Positions 1-11,701 are shown, numbered from the stretch's first letter. The stretch: DNA of 64,000 nt from Dictyophora rubrovolvata (GCA_029959195.1 CP114123.1:744001-808000), one strand, 5' to 3'. Numbers and translations: made by a program. The notes: generated by a model not told the origin, from the sequence alone.

Positions 1-1
1 T

Positions 2-325
2 GTTAAGCCAAGCGGGTTGCCCATTAACCGCCGGATTGTTTTCAAGGATCATGGGATGGAATCTGCCGTAAAAGAGCACATGCCCAAAGATGATACCAAG
101 TTTCTTACACAGTCTCGTCCTATGCCGGACCCAGAGTTGATTGCGCTTCATCAGGCACTTTGTTGGGTTCTTCACCTGAGTGGGGCGGCGGAAGTCATCG
201 ATTCCATTTTGAGAGATGTAGAAGAGGCAGGTGTGCAAGTGCCGTCTGAGAAGATTCGAACTACAGATGAGTTGGATGTGTTATTATCAAGCTTGAGTTT
301 GTACTCCCTTGAAAGGGTGTTTTAA
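2..325 (+). CDS. HNH-nuclease-type protein, 3' end (partial)
   Basis: The window opens inside this gene. The frame starting at base 2 runs without a stop to TAA at 325 and gives about 107 residues. The C-terminal motif pattern (a P-x-P-x-P-E-L-I-A-L-H stretch, then LSGAAEVIDSILRDVEEAG) resembles the tail of the large family of agaricomycete HNH-endonuclease-domain proteins, where a helix with 'HxSGAxExID' precedes the stop. The HNH motif itself would lie upstream, outside the window, so the function is inferred from the tail only. No intron is visible in this part. The next gene on this strand starts about 1.7 kb downstream. Confidence 0.55.
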   Translation, partial: VKPSGLPINRRIVFKDHGMESAVKEHMPKDDTKFLTQSRPMPDPELIALHQALCWVLHLSGAAEVIDSILRDVEEAGVQVPSEKIRTTDELDVLLSSLSLYSLERVF

Positions 326-370
326 AAGTGCCTTTATTGACGTTATTGCCTTGGAAGTTCACGTCATTCC

Positions 371-454
371 CGTTTGCAAAATAGTTTTCCTCGGCTAGCT
401 TCACTTGCCGTTCAGTAGAGGCCCAAGTAGCCGAGGAAAATTATTTCGCAAACG
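371..454. repeat. Imperfect hairpin (26-base arms)
   Basis: Arms 371-396 and 429-454 are reverse complements with two mismatches and a loop of about 32 bases. The hairpin lies 46 bases after the stop of the HNH-type gene. It could be a miniature foldback element or a structured 3' UTR. No flanking target-site duplication is obvious. Confidence 0.75.
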
Positions 455-1003
455 ACTATAATTATTTGTGTCTTAAAATTCTTACCTTTTTTGCCTTTTT
501 TCTTTTTGGAAATGAAACGGCAAGCATCATTTATGTTTTGTTGTAAGTGAGCTCGATTTTAGCGTGGCTGTTATACATAATATCACGTGGATTGGGGAAG
601 GACACTGTGTAACTTTGAGGATGGCACGATGAAACCTGGTGAACGCGAACTCTTGCGTCAAATGCCAGACCGCAGGTAAAATTCATCGTACGGAGACTCA
701 TATGAGTCGATGTTTCTTTCCGAGAATAACGGTAATACACCGGCATCGGCGGTGCGGTTGGTCTTAAAGCCCCCTCACCGCGGCGTACCACCACCGACGA
801 CGAAGCAACGATTGAGAAACATGTGCCATCATTCCACATTCAATGTCCTCACCCACGTCAAAAACAGATCGTCCCATGCCTACACCTTGTTCTGGTTTCA
901 TCAGTGACTTTCGCGAAGCTCATAATACTTTCTTCCTCTACGAAGTTGCTCATAGCAGTCGTGCGAAGATGAATGAGATTATCGCCGAAGAGGCTGCGAT
1001 GTG
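455..1003. other. Intergenic stretch, no gene recognised
   Basis: Only short overlapping frames on both strands, none with a recognisable product or consistent splice sites. Confidence 0.5.
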
Positions 1004-1682
1004 CACGAGCACGATTATGCTCGCATGCTGCTGTAGTCCTACAGCTTTGATTATTACGATTAGGGAACATGTTGCGGAGAATATAGCTCGTACTTTAGGG
1101 TAGGGCTCCGCCCATTACGCCACGGACGGAGAACATTCTCTCGGTTTTATTGTATAGCTATGTAGACTTAGACCCCCTTTCAGTGGATAGTGATTAGGTT
1201 AACTTCGTAAATTTGATTGTTTATGAAGGAAGAGGTTTATTAAGCATAATGCATAATGATCCAGAGAAATTTAGATTTGACTATACCTGAAGCGAATTGC
1301 GTATTTAAAGTCTTCTGATCTATATTCAATTTATATGATTGTGTTGTACGATAATTACCCCGGCTGCAAACAGCTTTTGTGTGCGGTTGAGCTTGCGCGT
1401 CGGGCGCGAATATGCTCGTGTGCTGCCGTGGTTCTACAGTTTTGATTGCTACGATTAGGATTCAGAGGCATGTTGCAGAGAATGTTGAAGCTAAGCTCGT
1501 GCTCGAGGGCAAGGCTCCGGCCGTTACGCTACGGACGGAGAACTTTATTCACTCAATATAATTATTATATAGCTTTTACAACTGTTCTGGGGTAGCTATA
1601 TAGACTTAGACCCCTTGTTTAGTGGGTTGTTATTAGGTTATTTATCAAGAAGAGGGTTATTAGGCATAATGACTCAGAGATT
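1004..1682 (+). repeat. Pair of diverged direct repeats (about 270 bases each)
   Basis: The segment around 1004-1272 recurs in the same orientation around 1406-1682. Shared blocks in the same order include a 'gctcg-gtgctgc' block, a 'cggacggagaac' block, 'tatagacttagacccc' and a final 'gaagag-ttatta-gcataatg' block. The copies have accumulated substitutions and small indels, so the duplication is not recent. Short frames cross both copies but neither looks coding. Confidence 0.75.
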
Positions 1683-1979
1683 TCAGTAGTACCGTCCTTT
1701 GTTCTTCTTAAGCCTCAAAACCATCGCATCGATTGGAATGAATTAGACACAGAATGTAATAGTTTGAAATAGCATTACTAGTACTGTACCAATTGATGAT
1801 ATCGGACATCATCTGCAGTCTACACTCCACTCGAGTTCTTTGTCCCCAGTATCCACGGGTCCACATAGTTGCGTCCTCGCAGGCGACACAATCTATGTCC
1901 ATCCATCGTCCATCGTCCTTCGCATTTCCCATCCTTGCTCACTGTCCAACATGTCCGACTATCTCCACTTGACATGCAA

Positions 1980-1987
1980 TATAAAAG
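1980..1987 (+). promoter_or_regulatory. TATA-like box of the TFIIF beta gene
   Basis: TATAAAAG lies 82 bases upstream of the ATG at 2069, a plausible distance for a core promoter with a short 5' UTR. Confidence 0.5.
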
Positions 1988-2068
1988 GCCAGCACTGTAG
2001 TCGTATTCTGTAGTCTACCCAACTTCATCCTCCTAAGCAGTGTAAAACTTAAACAACTTAAAAGAATC

Positions 2069-3453
2069 ATGAAATCTATCTTGACCAATGCAAGACGCAA
2101 CGACGACTTGGAATCTCTAATCCGCGGGCCGGCGAAAAAGGCTCGTCGAGGTCAAAACGAAGAGAGCGCTACTGGTTCCGGTTCCGGTTCGTGTTTGTCG
2201 CGTCTTTTATAGCGAAATCCAAGCTGATTACATAAACATGTTTTTCTTGACCTGCAGCGGCCCAAAACGACAACGCACGAGGCCTCGACGACGAACCCAA
2301 CGATGAGGATGAAACCCTCATCATTACCACAGAAGCTCCCGGGTCGGAACCGTGCATGTGGCTGATCAAAGTCAGTTTTACTCTACGCGCAAGAGTGAAG
2401 TCCATCTAATGTCTGTTCATTTCATACTAGCTCCCGGGATATTTGCTAGAACGTTGGTCGGCGGTAGACGAGGACGGTCGTCAACTGGGGACTATGCGAG
2501 TTTGGGATATGAAGAATCCTAAAACTGGTCACCCTTACATGACAATATTAACGCCTTCCGAAGAGGACCCGGAAGTAATGGAGGAGTTTGACATAACTGT
2601 TTATGAGGTTGCAATGAAGAATCAATACGTTTTTGCAACACAAGCAGATAATGACGGCGAGGATGATGAAAAGACAGAGACAAATGGCGATACAGCGCCT
2701 CGGGCAAGTGAGTTCTGGTTTGATTCGTTCTACGGGCGATTCTGAATACCTGATTCCCATCTCTTTCAGAATGCAAGGTTTTGTCGGGAAAAATCGTAAG
2801 CAGGGCCACTGCCCAACCGACATATGATGCTGCCTACAGCAAACGAATGCATGAACGCTATGAAGCGGCTCTGCCACAACGACACGTAGAGGAGATCGAT
2901 TATCGGGAGGGTATCAAACTTATGATACGCGATGTGTCGAAGAGAGATGTGATTAATGCCGCAATCGTCAGTTTTTTTTACTTACTTTTTCTTTTCTTTC
3001 TCCCTCCCTTGACGCTCAATGTATTTGCATTTCAGAAAAAATCCAAGCTTGCGAAAAGGCCAGGGGACCCAAAAGACAGATTCACACGTATGCCGCTGGA
3101 GGCATTGCTGGATGTGTTATTTGTCGTGTTTAAAGAAAAACCCCATTGGGGTATTAAAGACCTGAGACTGCGGACCGAACAACCTGAGGCGTATCTCAGA
3201 GAGGTATTGCCTAAAATTGCTGAAAAAATCGTTAAAGGCTCGGTTCGTATGAATTTTATTATTTCTCAGTTTCATTGCCTCAATTTTGATGCATTCAACT
3301 TATCAGGACAAGGGAAAGTGGAGTTTGATGTCCGGTTACAAGAACGCTTGTGATTCTTTGGTACCTGAACAGGGCGGGAGTCAGAGCAGCAATGCTGCGG
3401 GACGCGGTCTCGATGACGATGAAGATGATGATGATATGGAGGAGATTTGTTAA
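2069..3453 (+). CDS. TFG2: Transcription initiation factor IIF, beta subunit
   Basis: Small subunit of TFIIF, which binds RNA polymerase II in the nucleus and supports initiation. Six exons (2069-2186, 2258-2370, 2431-2707, 2770-2966, 3036-3242, 3307-3453) join in frame into 352 residues. Visible landmarks: the dimerisation-domain start MWLIKLPGYLLERW (residue ~75), KCKVLSGKIVSRAT in the middle, and the C-terminal winged helix with RMPLEALLDVLFVVF and the block LRLRTEQPEAYLREVLPKIA. The protein ends in an acidic Asp-rich tail (DDDEDDDDMEE), as in other fungal orthologues. The exon 1 donor is chosen as GTTCGT at 2187 because only that phase keeps exon 2 open; two GTTCCG alternatives just upstream would remove two or four residues. 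Confidence 0.93.
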
Positions 3454-4247
3454 AAATGGGCTATGGTGAGGAGTCCCACACTCCCTCAAAAAGAGCGGTG
3501 CCTAACAGCATTCTCCCCCAGTGGAAAAACATCAGTCTCGGTCACCTAACCTAAATAATATCGGAAGACACGTGTGATTCACCAACAAGTGATACATCAG
3601 TTGATGGACAAGGTTCAAATACTTCAAAACACCAAAGCCCCACAAACAAAAGAAAATACGTTTTGATAAATACAAACATATAATAATATTAGGGTTTAAT
3701 GCATTCTTGAACTTCAATGGTAAAGATGTTGTGCGATCAATTAGTGAGAGTCGTTGAGAGACAAACCTCAATATGTTTTTTGAATAATGGACATTATCGT
3801 TTGGACATTATCGTTTAAGCATTACCGGATGAAACGCTTGAGCGACGTTAGAACAAACTACGGGCCAACCACAGCGGCGGCATCCCGATGACGCTTCAAA
3901 TCATTGTACCTGATGAAGACCGAAAAGAGCTCCACCCATTATATCACAAGCAGCTGTCAAAAGTAAATGGTGATGAACGTCTTTAAAAGAAAGCCATTGC
4001 ATAATAGACAACGTTAATGAATTCAATACCTATCCAATTTGGTCGAGGACTGTAGATATCGGCACGTCGGTCCAGAAAATTCAATCGGAGTTTTCTGTAA
4101 TACGGTAATGTTGTTTCTTTTTTTTTTGAAAAGTCGTCAGATCGTGTCCCCAACGAAAGCTGCGCCGGGAAAGATCCGGTCCGCGAAGATGGTGCAAGTT
4201 CATAAATTCAAGATTCTTAAACTACCAATACTGCGACTGGAAACACG
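3454..4247. other. Intergenic stretch, no gene recognised
   Basis: No supported reading frame. A 14-base unit (ggacattatcgttt) occurs twice in tandem near 3788-3815. Confidence 0.5.
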
Positions 4248-5104
4248 ATGACCAACACTACTACTGATGTCCAAGTATTCCTTTCGAAGACCTATGACTT
4301 TGTGATTGTAGGCGGTGGGATAGCTGGATTGGCATTGGCTTCCCGGTAGGCTATGTCAGGGCTAACCTGTCTTGCAGACTATCGGAAGTTCCTGGTCTCC
4401 GTATTGGCGTTCTTGAAGCGGGAATAGATAAGATTTCTACCGACCCCACTCTGAACATTGCAGGTGCTTTCAATGAGATCCAAATATGCACCTCGGGTTT
4501 TCATTAACCTAATCCAGGTGGCTGGCCATTGACTGTGACAGGCGACCCGAAGTACCACTGGGGATTTAGTTTTATCGTCCAGAAAAACCTTCTCAATCCA
4601 GAGACTGGCTTGTCCGAAAGAGTGTTAAACATTCCAAGGTGACTCCCGCGCCGCGACATAAAGCACTAACGTTGTAACTGTATATTAGGGGTAAAATGCT
4701 CGCTGGAAGTAGCGGTATCGGCGCTATGATTTGGATGGTAATTCACCTTAAGCTATTCTCCAATAAATCCATTATTAAATTAGCAAATCACAGAGGGCTA
4801 GCAAAGCCGAATATGACGCTTTGGAATCCATCTTTGGTAACAAGGGTTGGAACTTTGATAATATGGCACCCAGAACTTGAGAGTCGGCAAGTCCTTTCCT
4901 TTCAAGATCAATATGGGTTCATGCTTAGGATATCTGACTGTTATCCAGTGGACGCCGGTATTTTCCCAGTCCAGATAAGTGCCATGCCTCAGGCTAGTAT
5001 ATATGCAGTGGCCGAGAAGGTACGGAAAACACCTCTTTCTTAGCTCAAAGTCCTTACGAGTCATCTAGGCAGCTGATATTATAAAGTCACGTTATGTATC
5101 TTGA
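4248..5104 (+). pseudogene. GMC oxidoreductase pseudogene with the centre deleted
   Basis: The N-terminus is an FAD-binding GMC fold: YDFVIVGGGIAGLALASR, then LSEVPGLRIGVLEAG, then the GMC signature region RGKMLAGSSGIGAMIW and RASKAEYDA. Frames join through exons 4248-4345, 4378-4463, about 4519-4639, 4689-4737 and from 4794. The frame hits TGA near 4876, just after WNFDNMAPRT. About 50 bases later the family C-terminus appears (PVDAGIFPVQISAMPQAS, AVAEK) and continues after an intron (5020-5068) as AADIIKS to a stop at 5104. About 400 residues that belong between these parts, including the catalytic His region, are absent. The first intron (4346-4377) is only 32 bases, also suggesting decay. 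Confidence 0.85.
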
Positions 5105-6034
5105 GGAACAAAGAAATCCTTTGTATCATATACATAATTGTTTCAGTTATAGAACAGATGTACCTTGAATCAAAAGAGGAATAATGTTCTTTTAGAAGCT
5201 GTTACAATCGATTGAACATCAATCATATGCTCCTGAATCGTGTTCTATCTCTCCTTGATGTCAAGCAATCCACTAGTCCCTTTCCTTCCCAGCCTTCCAC
5301 TTATTTGCGTTGAAAACTTTTGTCAACCCCCATACATATGTTGAACAAAGGAGGGAAGGAAAGCGGAGGTGCAAGTACATGCGCAGTACTACATTTGACA
5401 CAACACTTAAAGCCAAGACGACCCATCATTTTACAAGCCTGCAAGCTGGCGCAGGTGTTTGTCGACTCATTGTTCACACTCCTTGTATGTCGCCCTTGGA
5501 GTCAATCAGATTGCCTTTTTTGCTTCTTCGTCCTTGTTCTTTTTCTCGGTCTAAATTAGTGAGCTGACGAGGAATAGTCTGGTCGAGATACAACGCAATA
5601 GTACACGGTACATGATAAGTAAAACAAACTACGAGAGAGAGTCCAGAGACAAAGACGGAGTGCAGATGTGTAAAGGAAAACTTGAATGTCATGTTGATAC
5701 AAAAGCATGGCGCGAGAAATGGAAACGTGATGTAAAATGTAAACAGGGACTGTTGGTTCTAATAGGCGTGTGCATAGTCTGTTTGATGACTTTGTAACTC
5801 TTCGAATGTGGTGAATAATTTGCCGCACCCGCAAACCGGAGCTATTTAAACAAACATGTTCACATGTGACGTTTCACCCATTGGATCAAAAGCAAATCAT
5901 AACTTACCATTCGGATGTTTAGATCTTGTATGCTTCTGCGTAATTGAGTTACTAAGTAAATTTATGGATATATAAAATATACTAGTGAGACGTACGACAA
6001 ACTCCTTTTTGTTGTTGATGTTGCATCCACACAA
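5105..6034. other. Intergenic stretch, no gene recognised
   Basis: Only overlapping short frames on both strands; none has a recognisable motif. Confidence 0.5.
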
Positions 6035-6517
6035 TTGACAATTCCACTTAGTGTATGGATCCATATTCAAATGTACAACGCAATCCGGTGGAAGCGGTAC
6101 GTCGACGAGATAAACTTTAGGCGGCTTGCTCCGTCTTGTCGGAGGCTCAAGTATGTGTCAGTTAGAACCTGCTCGATTAGAGATCTGATGATTGAAAGTG
6201 ACATACCACTTTTAGCTGTACTGGGCCCGCTTCATTACCGGAATATTCGGCATCAAATTCTGGGACTGAGAACGAACATCAATATTTCACAAGTACAAAC
6301 AGCAACGAGCTTGCCTGGAGGTCTCCGTCGTAGCTTCTTGACATTTGGCAGTTGGGGGATACTTTCATTACCTTTGATCGTGACGGTGACCAAACGAGGT
6401 CCAGACGATTGTGATGAGCTCGATGGAGAACTATCCTCCGAATTCTATAAGAAGCTCAACGGGAAATCCGACACTAAGAATGACGGACAACTGACGCTAC
6501 CGGACCATGGCTCATGA
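6035..6517 (+). CDS. Unrecognised open frame (hypothetical)
   Basis: A 160-codon frame whose first ATG is a little inside it (MYNAIRWKRYVDEINF). It has no family I recognise. Its 3' end overlaps the last 73 bases of the kinase-fold gene on the other strand. It could be a real convergent gene, a decayed one, or chance. Confidence 0.25.
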   Translation: MTIPLSVWIHIQMYNAIRWKRYVDEINFRRLAPSCRRLKYVSVRTCSIRDLMIESDIPLLAVLGPLHYRNIRHQILGLRTNINISQVQTATSLPGGLRRSFLTFGSWGILSLPLIVTVTKRGPDDCDELDGELSSEFYKKLNGKSDTKNDGQLTLPDHGS

Positions 6518-7844
6518 ATAGAAATCGGTTCTATGATGGATGGCGTGGATGAGTGCCAGCGGTGCGACAAACTCCGGAATAACTTGTAAAAGAACGAGCT
6601 ATTCTTCGGAATAACAGGAGATTGAAGGTCTGCTAAATCAAGAGAGCGATTTCCCGTTTCAAATCGGAACATTACATCCCCTGCTTTTGGTCTTTGTGGT
6701 GGATGCCTTTGAGTCATGTCCGTAATCAAAGGTCGCATGAAGTCGAGTCCCTTCCTGGACTGCACTATCGGTCAGAATCAAGCGTAAGAAGAACGAGCAC
6801 TCCTCGCTACACTTACATCCACTAAATCCCTTATCAGCACACCGAGATCGTATACATCAGCTGAGAAGAGATCCTTCTGTGGCTCAACTGCTTCATCGGG
6901 AAAATCCATATTAGACGCCTGATTCGGCTGATAACCGCGCGACCGCGAAAAATCGATAAAATAGTATCTTTTCAAAACTCGTGTTTGTGAGGACCGTGTT
7001 TTCGAATGTGGAATAGGCGACGGTGTTAGCCGTAGAGCACGTCGAACATGATCGTCGTACGGTTTCGTGGTTTGCACGACGATATTGTCTAGGCGGCAGC
7101 CACTGCAAGGACTCAATCAGAAGTGCTGATTGGACAGTGATCACGATAAAGCTTTTGACAGACCCATATGCGATGTGAAGCTGATGCAAATATACGATAC
7201 CCTTTAAAAAAGGAGGGCAATGATGTCATTGTTATCATAAAGCATATATAAAAAGAATGATTCGCACCTCGATAAGCTGATGGAAAAAGTCAACAATATC
7301 CCCTATCATCCTCAGCTTATTGATATCAAATAGTGGATAAGCCGGTAAAACGAGGATTTTGACTTCCGGAATAGAAGGTAAATCCAATATTTCCAGAGGC
7401 CGAAGGCAATGGTTCAAAGGTTCTGGGGATGCAACAGGCCTAGATAGGTGTTCGTTGATTGCGTACTCCTCAGACCTGTTGTCCGGATAAGTCATTTTCA
7501 AGTATACAAATTCATTGTCGTCAATTCGTATAGCTTCTCTCCATTCCGGACCCTATTCAAACCATCATTGTCAAGAAAATACCAACAAAGTGAAGCAAAT
7601 TTCGTCGCACCCTCGAAGCTAGGAAGTCCTTGGACTTGGTTTTGTCATTTTTGTCATCCCACTGTATCCGTGATTTTTTTGCCCGTCGCTGAATGTTATA
7701 CCCCCGAGAGACAAGCCATTCTTCATGTTCGTCCCACAAAAGTTCGTAATCGTAATCATTGGGTATCGTCTTCGTGTCCAATTCGGCGTCCGTCCATGCT
7801 TGAGCGATCGCTTGTGCTTCAGTCGTGGGTCCCCAGTCCTCCAT
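6445..7844 (-). CDS. Kinase-fold protein lacking the catalytic Asp (probable pseudokinase)
   Basis: Five exons on the minus strand (7611-7844, 7268-7552, 7164-7201, 6817-7102, 6445-6759) join in phase to 385 residues. The order of motifs follows the agaricomycete kinase-like family: LWDEHEEWLVSRGY (residue ~37), a VYLKM segment where the VAIK lysine belongs, a hydrophobic hinge region, YLHQLHIAYGGCRLDNIVV, YYFIDFSRSR, SADVYDLGVLI and DMTQRHPPQRP. In active members the catalytic loop reads HRDCxxxN; here it is YGGCRLDN, so the proton-accepting Asp is Gly, and DFG is DFS. The YGG change lies at an exon junction (7164/7102), and I saw no alternative splice restoring Asp. The last ~50 residues after the fold are Ser-rich. 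A non-catalytic, binding role is inferred. Confidence 0.75.
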
Positions 7845-8346
7845 GATTTTTTAAAAATTCAGAAAGAAAGGCGCATGATATCGCAAAAGCATTCCAAGAG
7901 TTCCAGCTAAAAAAAAAACAAGACCGCCGTTTGATATAGTGGACTCTTGGAAAGAAAACCTTAATTCTGCACTTTATACACGTGGTTAGCGAGCATCTTT
8001 CACATTGTTAATGGCAGGCACCGATTCGAAGGCTCCAATGTGACAGGGTTTGTCACCTCCCCGCCTTCCTTGTGATTTGCGTGCGGAAAATTTATCAGAA
8101 ATAGGAAAAGATATTTTAAGTTCGGGAAAGGGATATACAATGCACATGCGAATGAAGCGAGAATGTCAGATGTAAGTACAATGCGATAGTTTTGGAGTGT
8201 GGAAGGGGAGAGAGGGAAGAGAGAGAAAATATTTTCAAAAAGAACAAAGGGACGGGGAAGAATGATGAACACAAAAAATAATACAAACCAATCTGCAACA
8301 AGGTACAGACAATTATTACACCTTCATATATTCAATACACGGCACT
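7845..8346. other. Intergenic: promoter of the kinase-fold gene and 3' end of the Cep57-like gene
   Basis: AT-rich, with purine-rich runs around 8190-8260. No gene seen. Confidence 0.5.
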
Positions 8347-11300
8347 TTATACAAACGCGGCGTGTCGAGATTTCGACGATCCAAGAGGCTTGTCCTGGAA
8401 GTGGAGAAGTTCATATAGCGATGCGATTTGATCTCCTTTCTGCTCAAGGGAATCTATAACCTCTCGTAAATGATCCGCGAGGACATTACGTTTGGCCACA
8501 TTAGATACGGCGTCTATCACGGCGTATTGTTCTGCTAGTTCTATGTATATGCTACCGGCGAAACATCAGCTTAACTGTCAAAGGGCGGAGAATTAAATGC
8601 CGAAAATTATCACGAACGCTTTATAATGTGCGAAATCATCCTCCAAATCTCTCAGAACGTGTGTAAGAATGGTTTGAGGAAGTCTGGTATCCCCGTTTTC
8701 TGGCATGGTTTTTTTCCTCCTCCCTGCTCCCTCCATTTGGAAGTAGGCCTTCAAAAGTTGTTCATCCTCTTCGGGAGAACATCCTTGATTCAGTTCATAC
8801 CCACGTCGTTTTCTTCTATGGCACACATGGCAAGTCATAGGGTCATGATCTGGTGCGGCAAAAAACAGCCGTTCCATGCGTGAGCCACGAATCTGGGGAA
8901 ACGCCGCCGAAGGTTTTCTTCTAAACGGAAGGGGATTGCTGGTTTGACGGTGGGCCATGTTACGCAGATTATCCCGTTCGGAAGGGCGGTTGTAGGAAGG
9001 GAGAGCTCCAAAACGAGAATTACTTGGCGCAGGAGACGGGGCCCGAACCTTTAGATTCAGAAAGAAATACCGATAACTTAATCTGTTTGTCCCATAACTT
9101 TCTCGAAAATATTACTCACGGGAGAATTACGACCTTCCTCTACAGAATTACCGTTCTCGTTATCGCTGACTCTGCTTCCGTTGAAACTATCTCTCAAGGA
9201 AAAACTTCGCTCAGAACGACGTTCTGATATTTCAGCCTGCACTTTCGCGAGCTCCGAATCCTGTTCTCAAAATAGTGAGTAATTTCGACCAAATATAGAC
9301 TACAGTTCAAAAAGCACACCTCTATGTATCTCTGAGAACGTGACTCTGAATGTTCAGTAGTTTCAACAGGCTGATCATCGGGCGTAGTCGGCTCATCTTC
9401 ATTATAGTTAGGTCGATTTTCTACATCTTCGTCTTCTTCAGGTTCTTGGAAAGGTTCTTCCTCACTTGCTGATTCAGAGTTTTCCCGACTTTCCCCCGGA
9501 AGTTGTGTCAAATCTTGAGTTTGCGAGACAAAATCATCCACGATTGCGTGTCCAGTCCTAGAAGAGGATCTCTCTTCATTTTGAATTAAAGGGTTAGTAA
9601 CATAAGTGATGTCGAATCCAACTTGCGACGGCAAACCAGCGGCAACGCTTTTCTCCTGACGAGGAAACGAAGCAGCACTGATATCCCTGGACCTCTCCCT
9701 TTCCCTTACGCCTTCTTCGACAAAAGTTCTCAAGCGCTCCACTTCCCCACCAAGTCTCTCAACCTTGGCGCTTAATGTCTGAACTTCGACTTGAACCTCT
9801 TCGGAAGCGTCGACATCTCGGCGGAGGCCGTCGATTAGAGAACGATGAAGAGCGACTTCAGATGTGAGACGGGCAACATGCTCACGCATCGTAGCCACAA
9901 GGACCTCGAGAGCTAAGTTTTCATCAGTAAATGACCTAGCGAAGCTTCGAAATAGAGGCGTACTTTTCTTCTCCTCCACCGCGCTACGATATCGCATTCC
10001 CTCCTCCTGAGCGGCACTATCTCTTTCAGCCTCTTTATTCAACTCTCGTGCCTTCATCTTCTTCCTCTCATATGCAACTTCCGCCTTGCACTCCTCCAGC
10101 TCATACTCGAGATCCTTAACACGCCTGCGCGAAATGCCGTTGTCGCGTTCCAGTGCATCCAGCCGCGACTGCAATCCATCCAAGGCAGCAGCAACATCAG
10201 CCGCAAAACGACGGTTCGCGACTAACGATTCAAGATTAGTAATTGACGTGAACTTTATGTCAGAAGGTCCCTCACCTTTGGCGGCAAGATACCCTTCACC
10301 GCCTCTCATAGGGCTCTCAACAGCAGACGTGAGGTTGGTAACATCAGGAAGATGCACTTGTGCTCTAGAATGTTCGTTTTCAACTGGCGTTTCGTTGTGC
10401 TTATTTGACCTGTCTACGAGAATGGGACGCTGCGCACTGGAGACAGCGTCGGGGGCAAAGCCAATCTTACGGGGTTTGGGAGTCTTGTCATTATCAATGG
10501 GTTCTTGGAAATGAATCCTTGACTGTGACTGCCGTCCACGAGTAACAGGGCGATGACCTGGAGCCGATAGCTTGTTCTCATTCTCCTTCGCTTTATCTCC
10601 TTGCTTTGACTGAGGTTCGGGCTCGACCTGTGTAGGACGTGAAGTCTCGGGTTGGCGGCTCAAAGTAGATTTTGCAGTAATGTTGTTAACAGAGGTATCG
10701 CTGCGCTTAGGAAACTGGAATGACTGTGCTGATGCCGGCGTGCTTCGTGGGCGTTTTGGGCTAAACTGGGTGCCGAGGGCTTGGGAGAGGCGGAGAGGTG
10801 ATTTAAGTTGCGCCGATTCGTTTTCTGCTTCCATTCGAGGGTCTGGCTGAGAATGTGAACGATTAATATAGTGATGTGTTGCGCCTGATCGTGATATGTT
10901 AGGTTGGCGGAAGCCTGTTTTGAGGAAGCGATCCAGTTCAGCTGTAGAATCGACAATGATAGGGTCAAAGGTATACTTTAGGCAAAGAAAAGTTAGTTGA
11001 AAAGTTTCACGAATCCAATACTAAAATAATTACCTGGTCAAGCTTGCTGTTCTTATTTGACTTTGTTGTTGTTTTTGAGTGAAAGGTCGAGTTAAACATG
11101 CTCAAACCGTCAGCGGCGCCAAGCATGGGTTGCAAAGGCCTGTGTGGATCAAACTCTTGGTTCGCCTGAAGAGACTTTCCAGGTGTAAAGTCTCTGCCGC
11201 GCAAACCAGCAGTGAGGGTCAACGCGCTTGCATGATGAGCAGCGGTGCTCATAGTATGACCCAGCTCCGGATCAAGCGCGACAGAGTCTTCATCGCCGTG

Positions 11301-11528
11301 TCTTGAGTAAAAGTCTGAATCAAAATGGGAAGGATGTTCGAAAGAATGAAAGGAATGACGAGGATTGGAGTTGTGTCGGGGGAGATCAACGGAAGAAACG
11401 TCGTCCTCGTCGTCCTCGCGCACGCTGCCCGGAGACATTGTCGGAGGCGATGGAATGGTGCTGGCAATATCGCGCTCGAGTCTAATGCGATGTTGTTCGA
11501 GCTGGTCGCCTTCTATTCGCAGGGACAT
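8347..11528 (-). CDS. Cep57/Ppc89-like spindle-pole/centrosome protein
   Basis: Five exons (11034-11528, 9320-10975, 9120-9260, 8618-9048, 8347-8551) join in phase to 975 residues. The N-terminal half is disordered and Ser/Pro-rich. Residues ~415-600 form strong coiled coils (FAADVAAALDGLQSRLDAL; LTSEVALHRSLIDGLRRDV), matching the centrosome-localisation coiled coil of the Cep57/Ppc89 family. A Cys pair occurs in DPMTCHVCHRR (~835). The C-terminus is the Cep57 microtubule-binding domain: LPQTILTHVLRDLEDDFAHY, then IELAEQYAVIDAVSNVAKRN and LREVIDSLEQKGDQIASLYE, ending about 15 residues later. The role inferred from the family is anchoring at spindle pole bodies and binding microtubules. The gene is divergent from ERG24 with only 173 bases between start codons. 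Confidence 0.85.
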
Positions 11529-11701
11529 CTGTCGGGGAGAAAAACCTTGTCAGGTCTCGCGCTTGCGGGCTAAAAAGGACGCGAAACAAGATCTGTGATC
11601 ACGTGAAGGACCGCAACACGGCACGTCACAAGTCCTGTCACGGTCATACGATCTCCAATTTTACACGCGCAACCCTTCCACGTTCCACACGTTCTCTCAA
11701 G
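11529..11701. promoter_or_regulatory. Shared divergent promoter, Cep57-like / ERG24
   Basis: Only 173 bases separate the two ATGs (11528 minus, 11702 plus), so both genes must share promoter DNA. It contains 'gatcacgtga', a CACGTG-like core near 11596-11605. Confidence 0.6.

Noticed and set aside
10086-10514. 142-codon plus-strand frame
   Set aside because: Antisense shadow of the coiled-coil region of the Cep57-like gene; Ser/Arg-rich composition is what the complement of that region gives.
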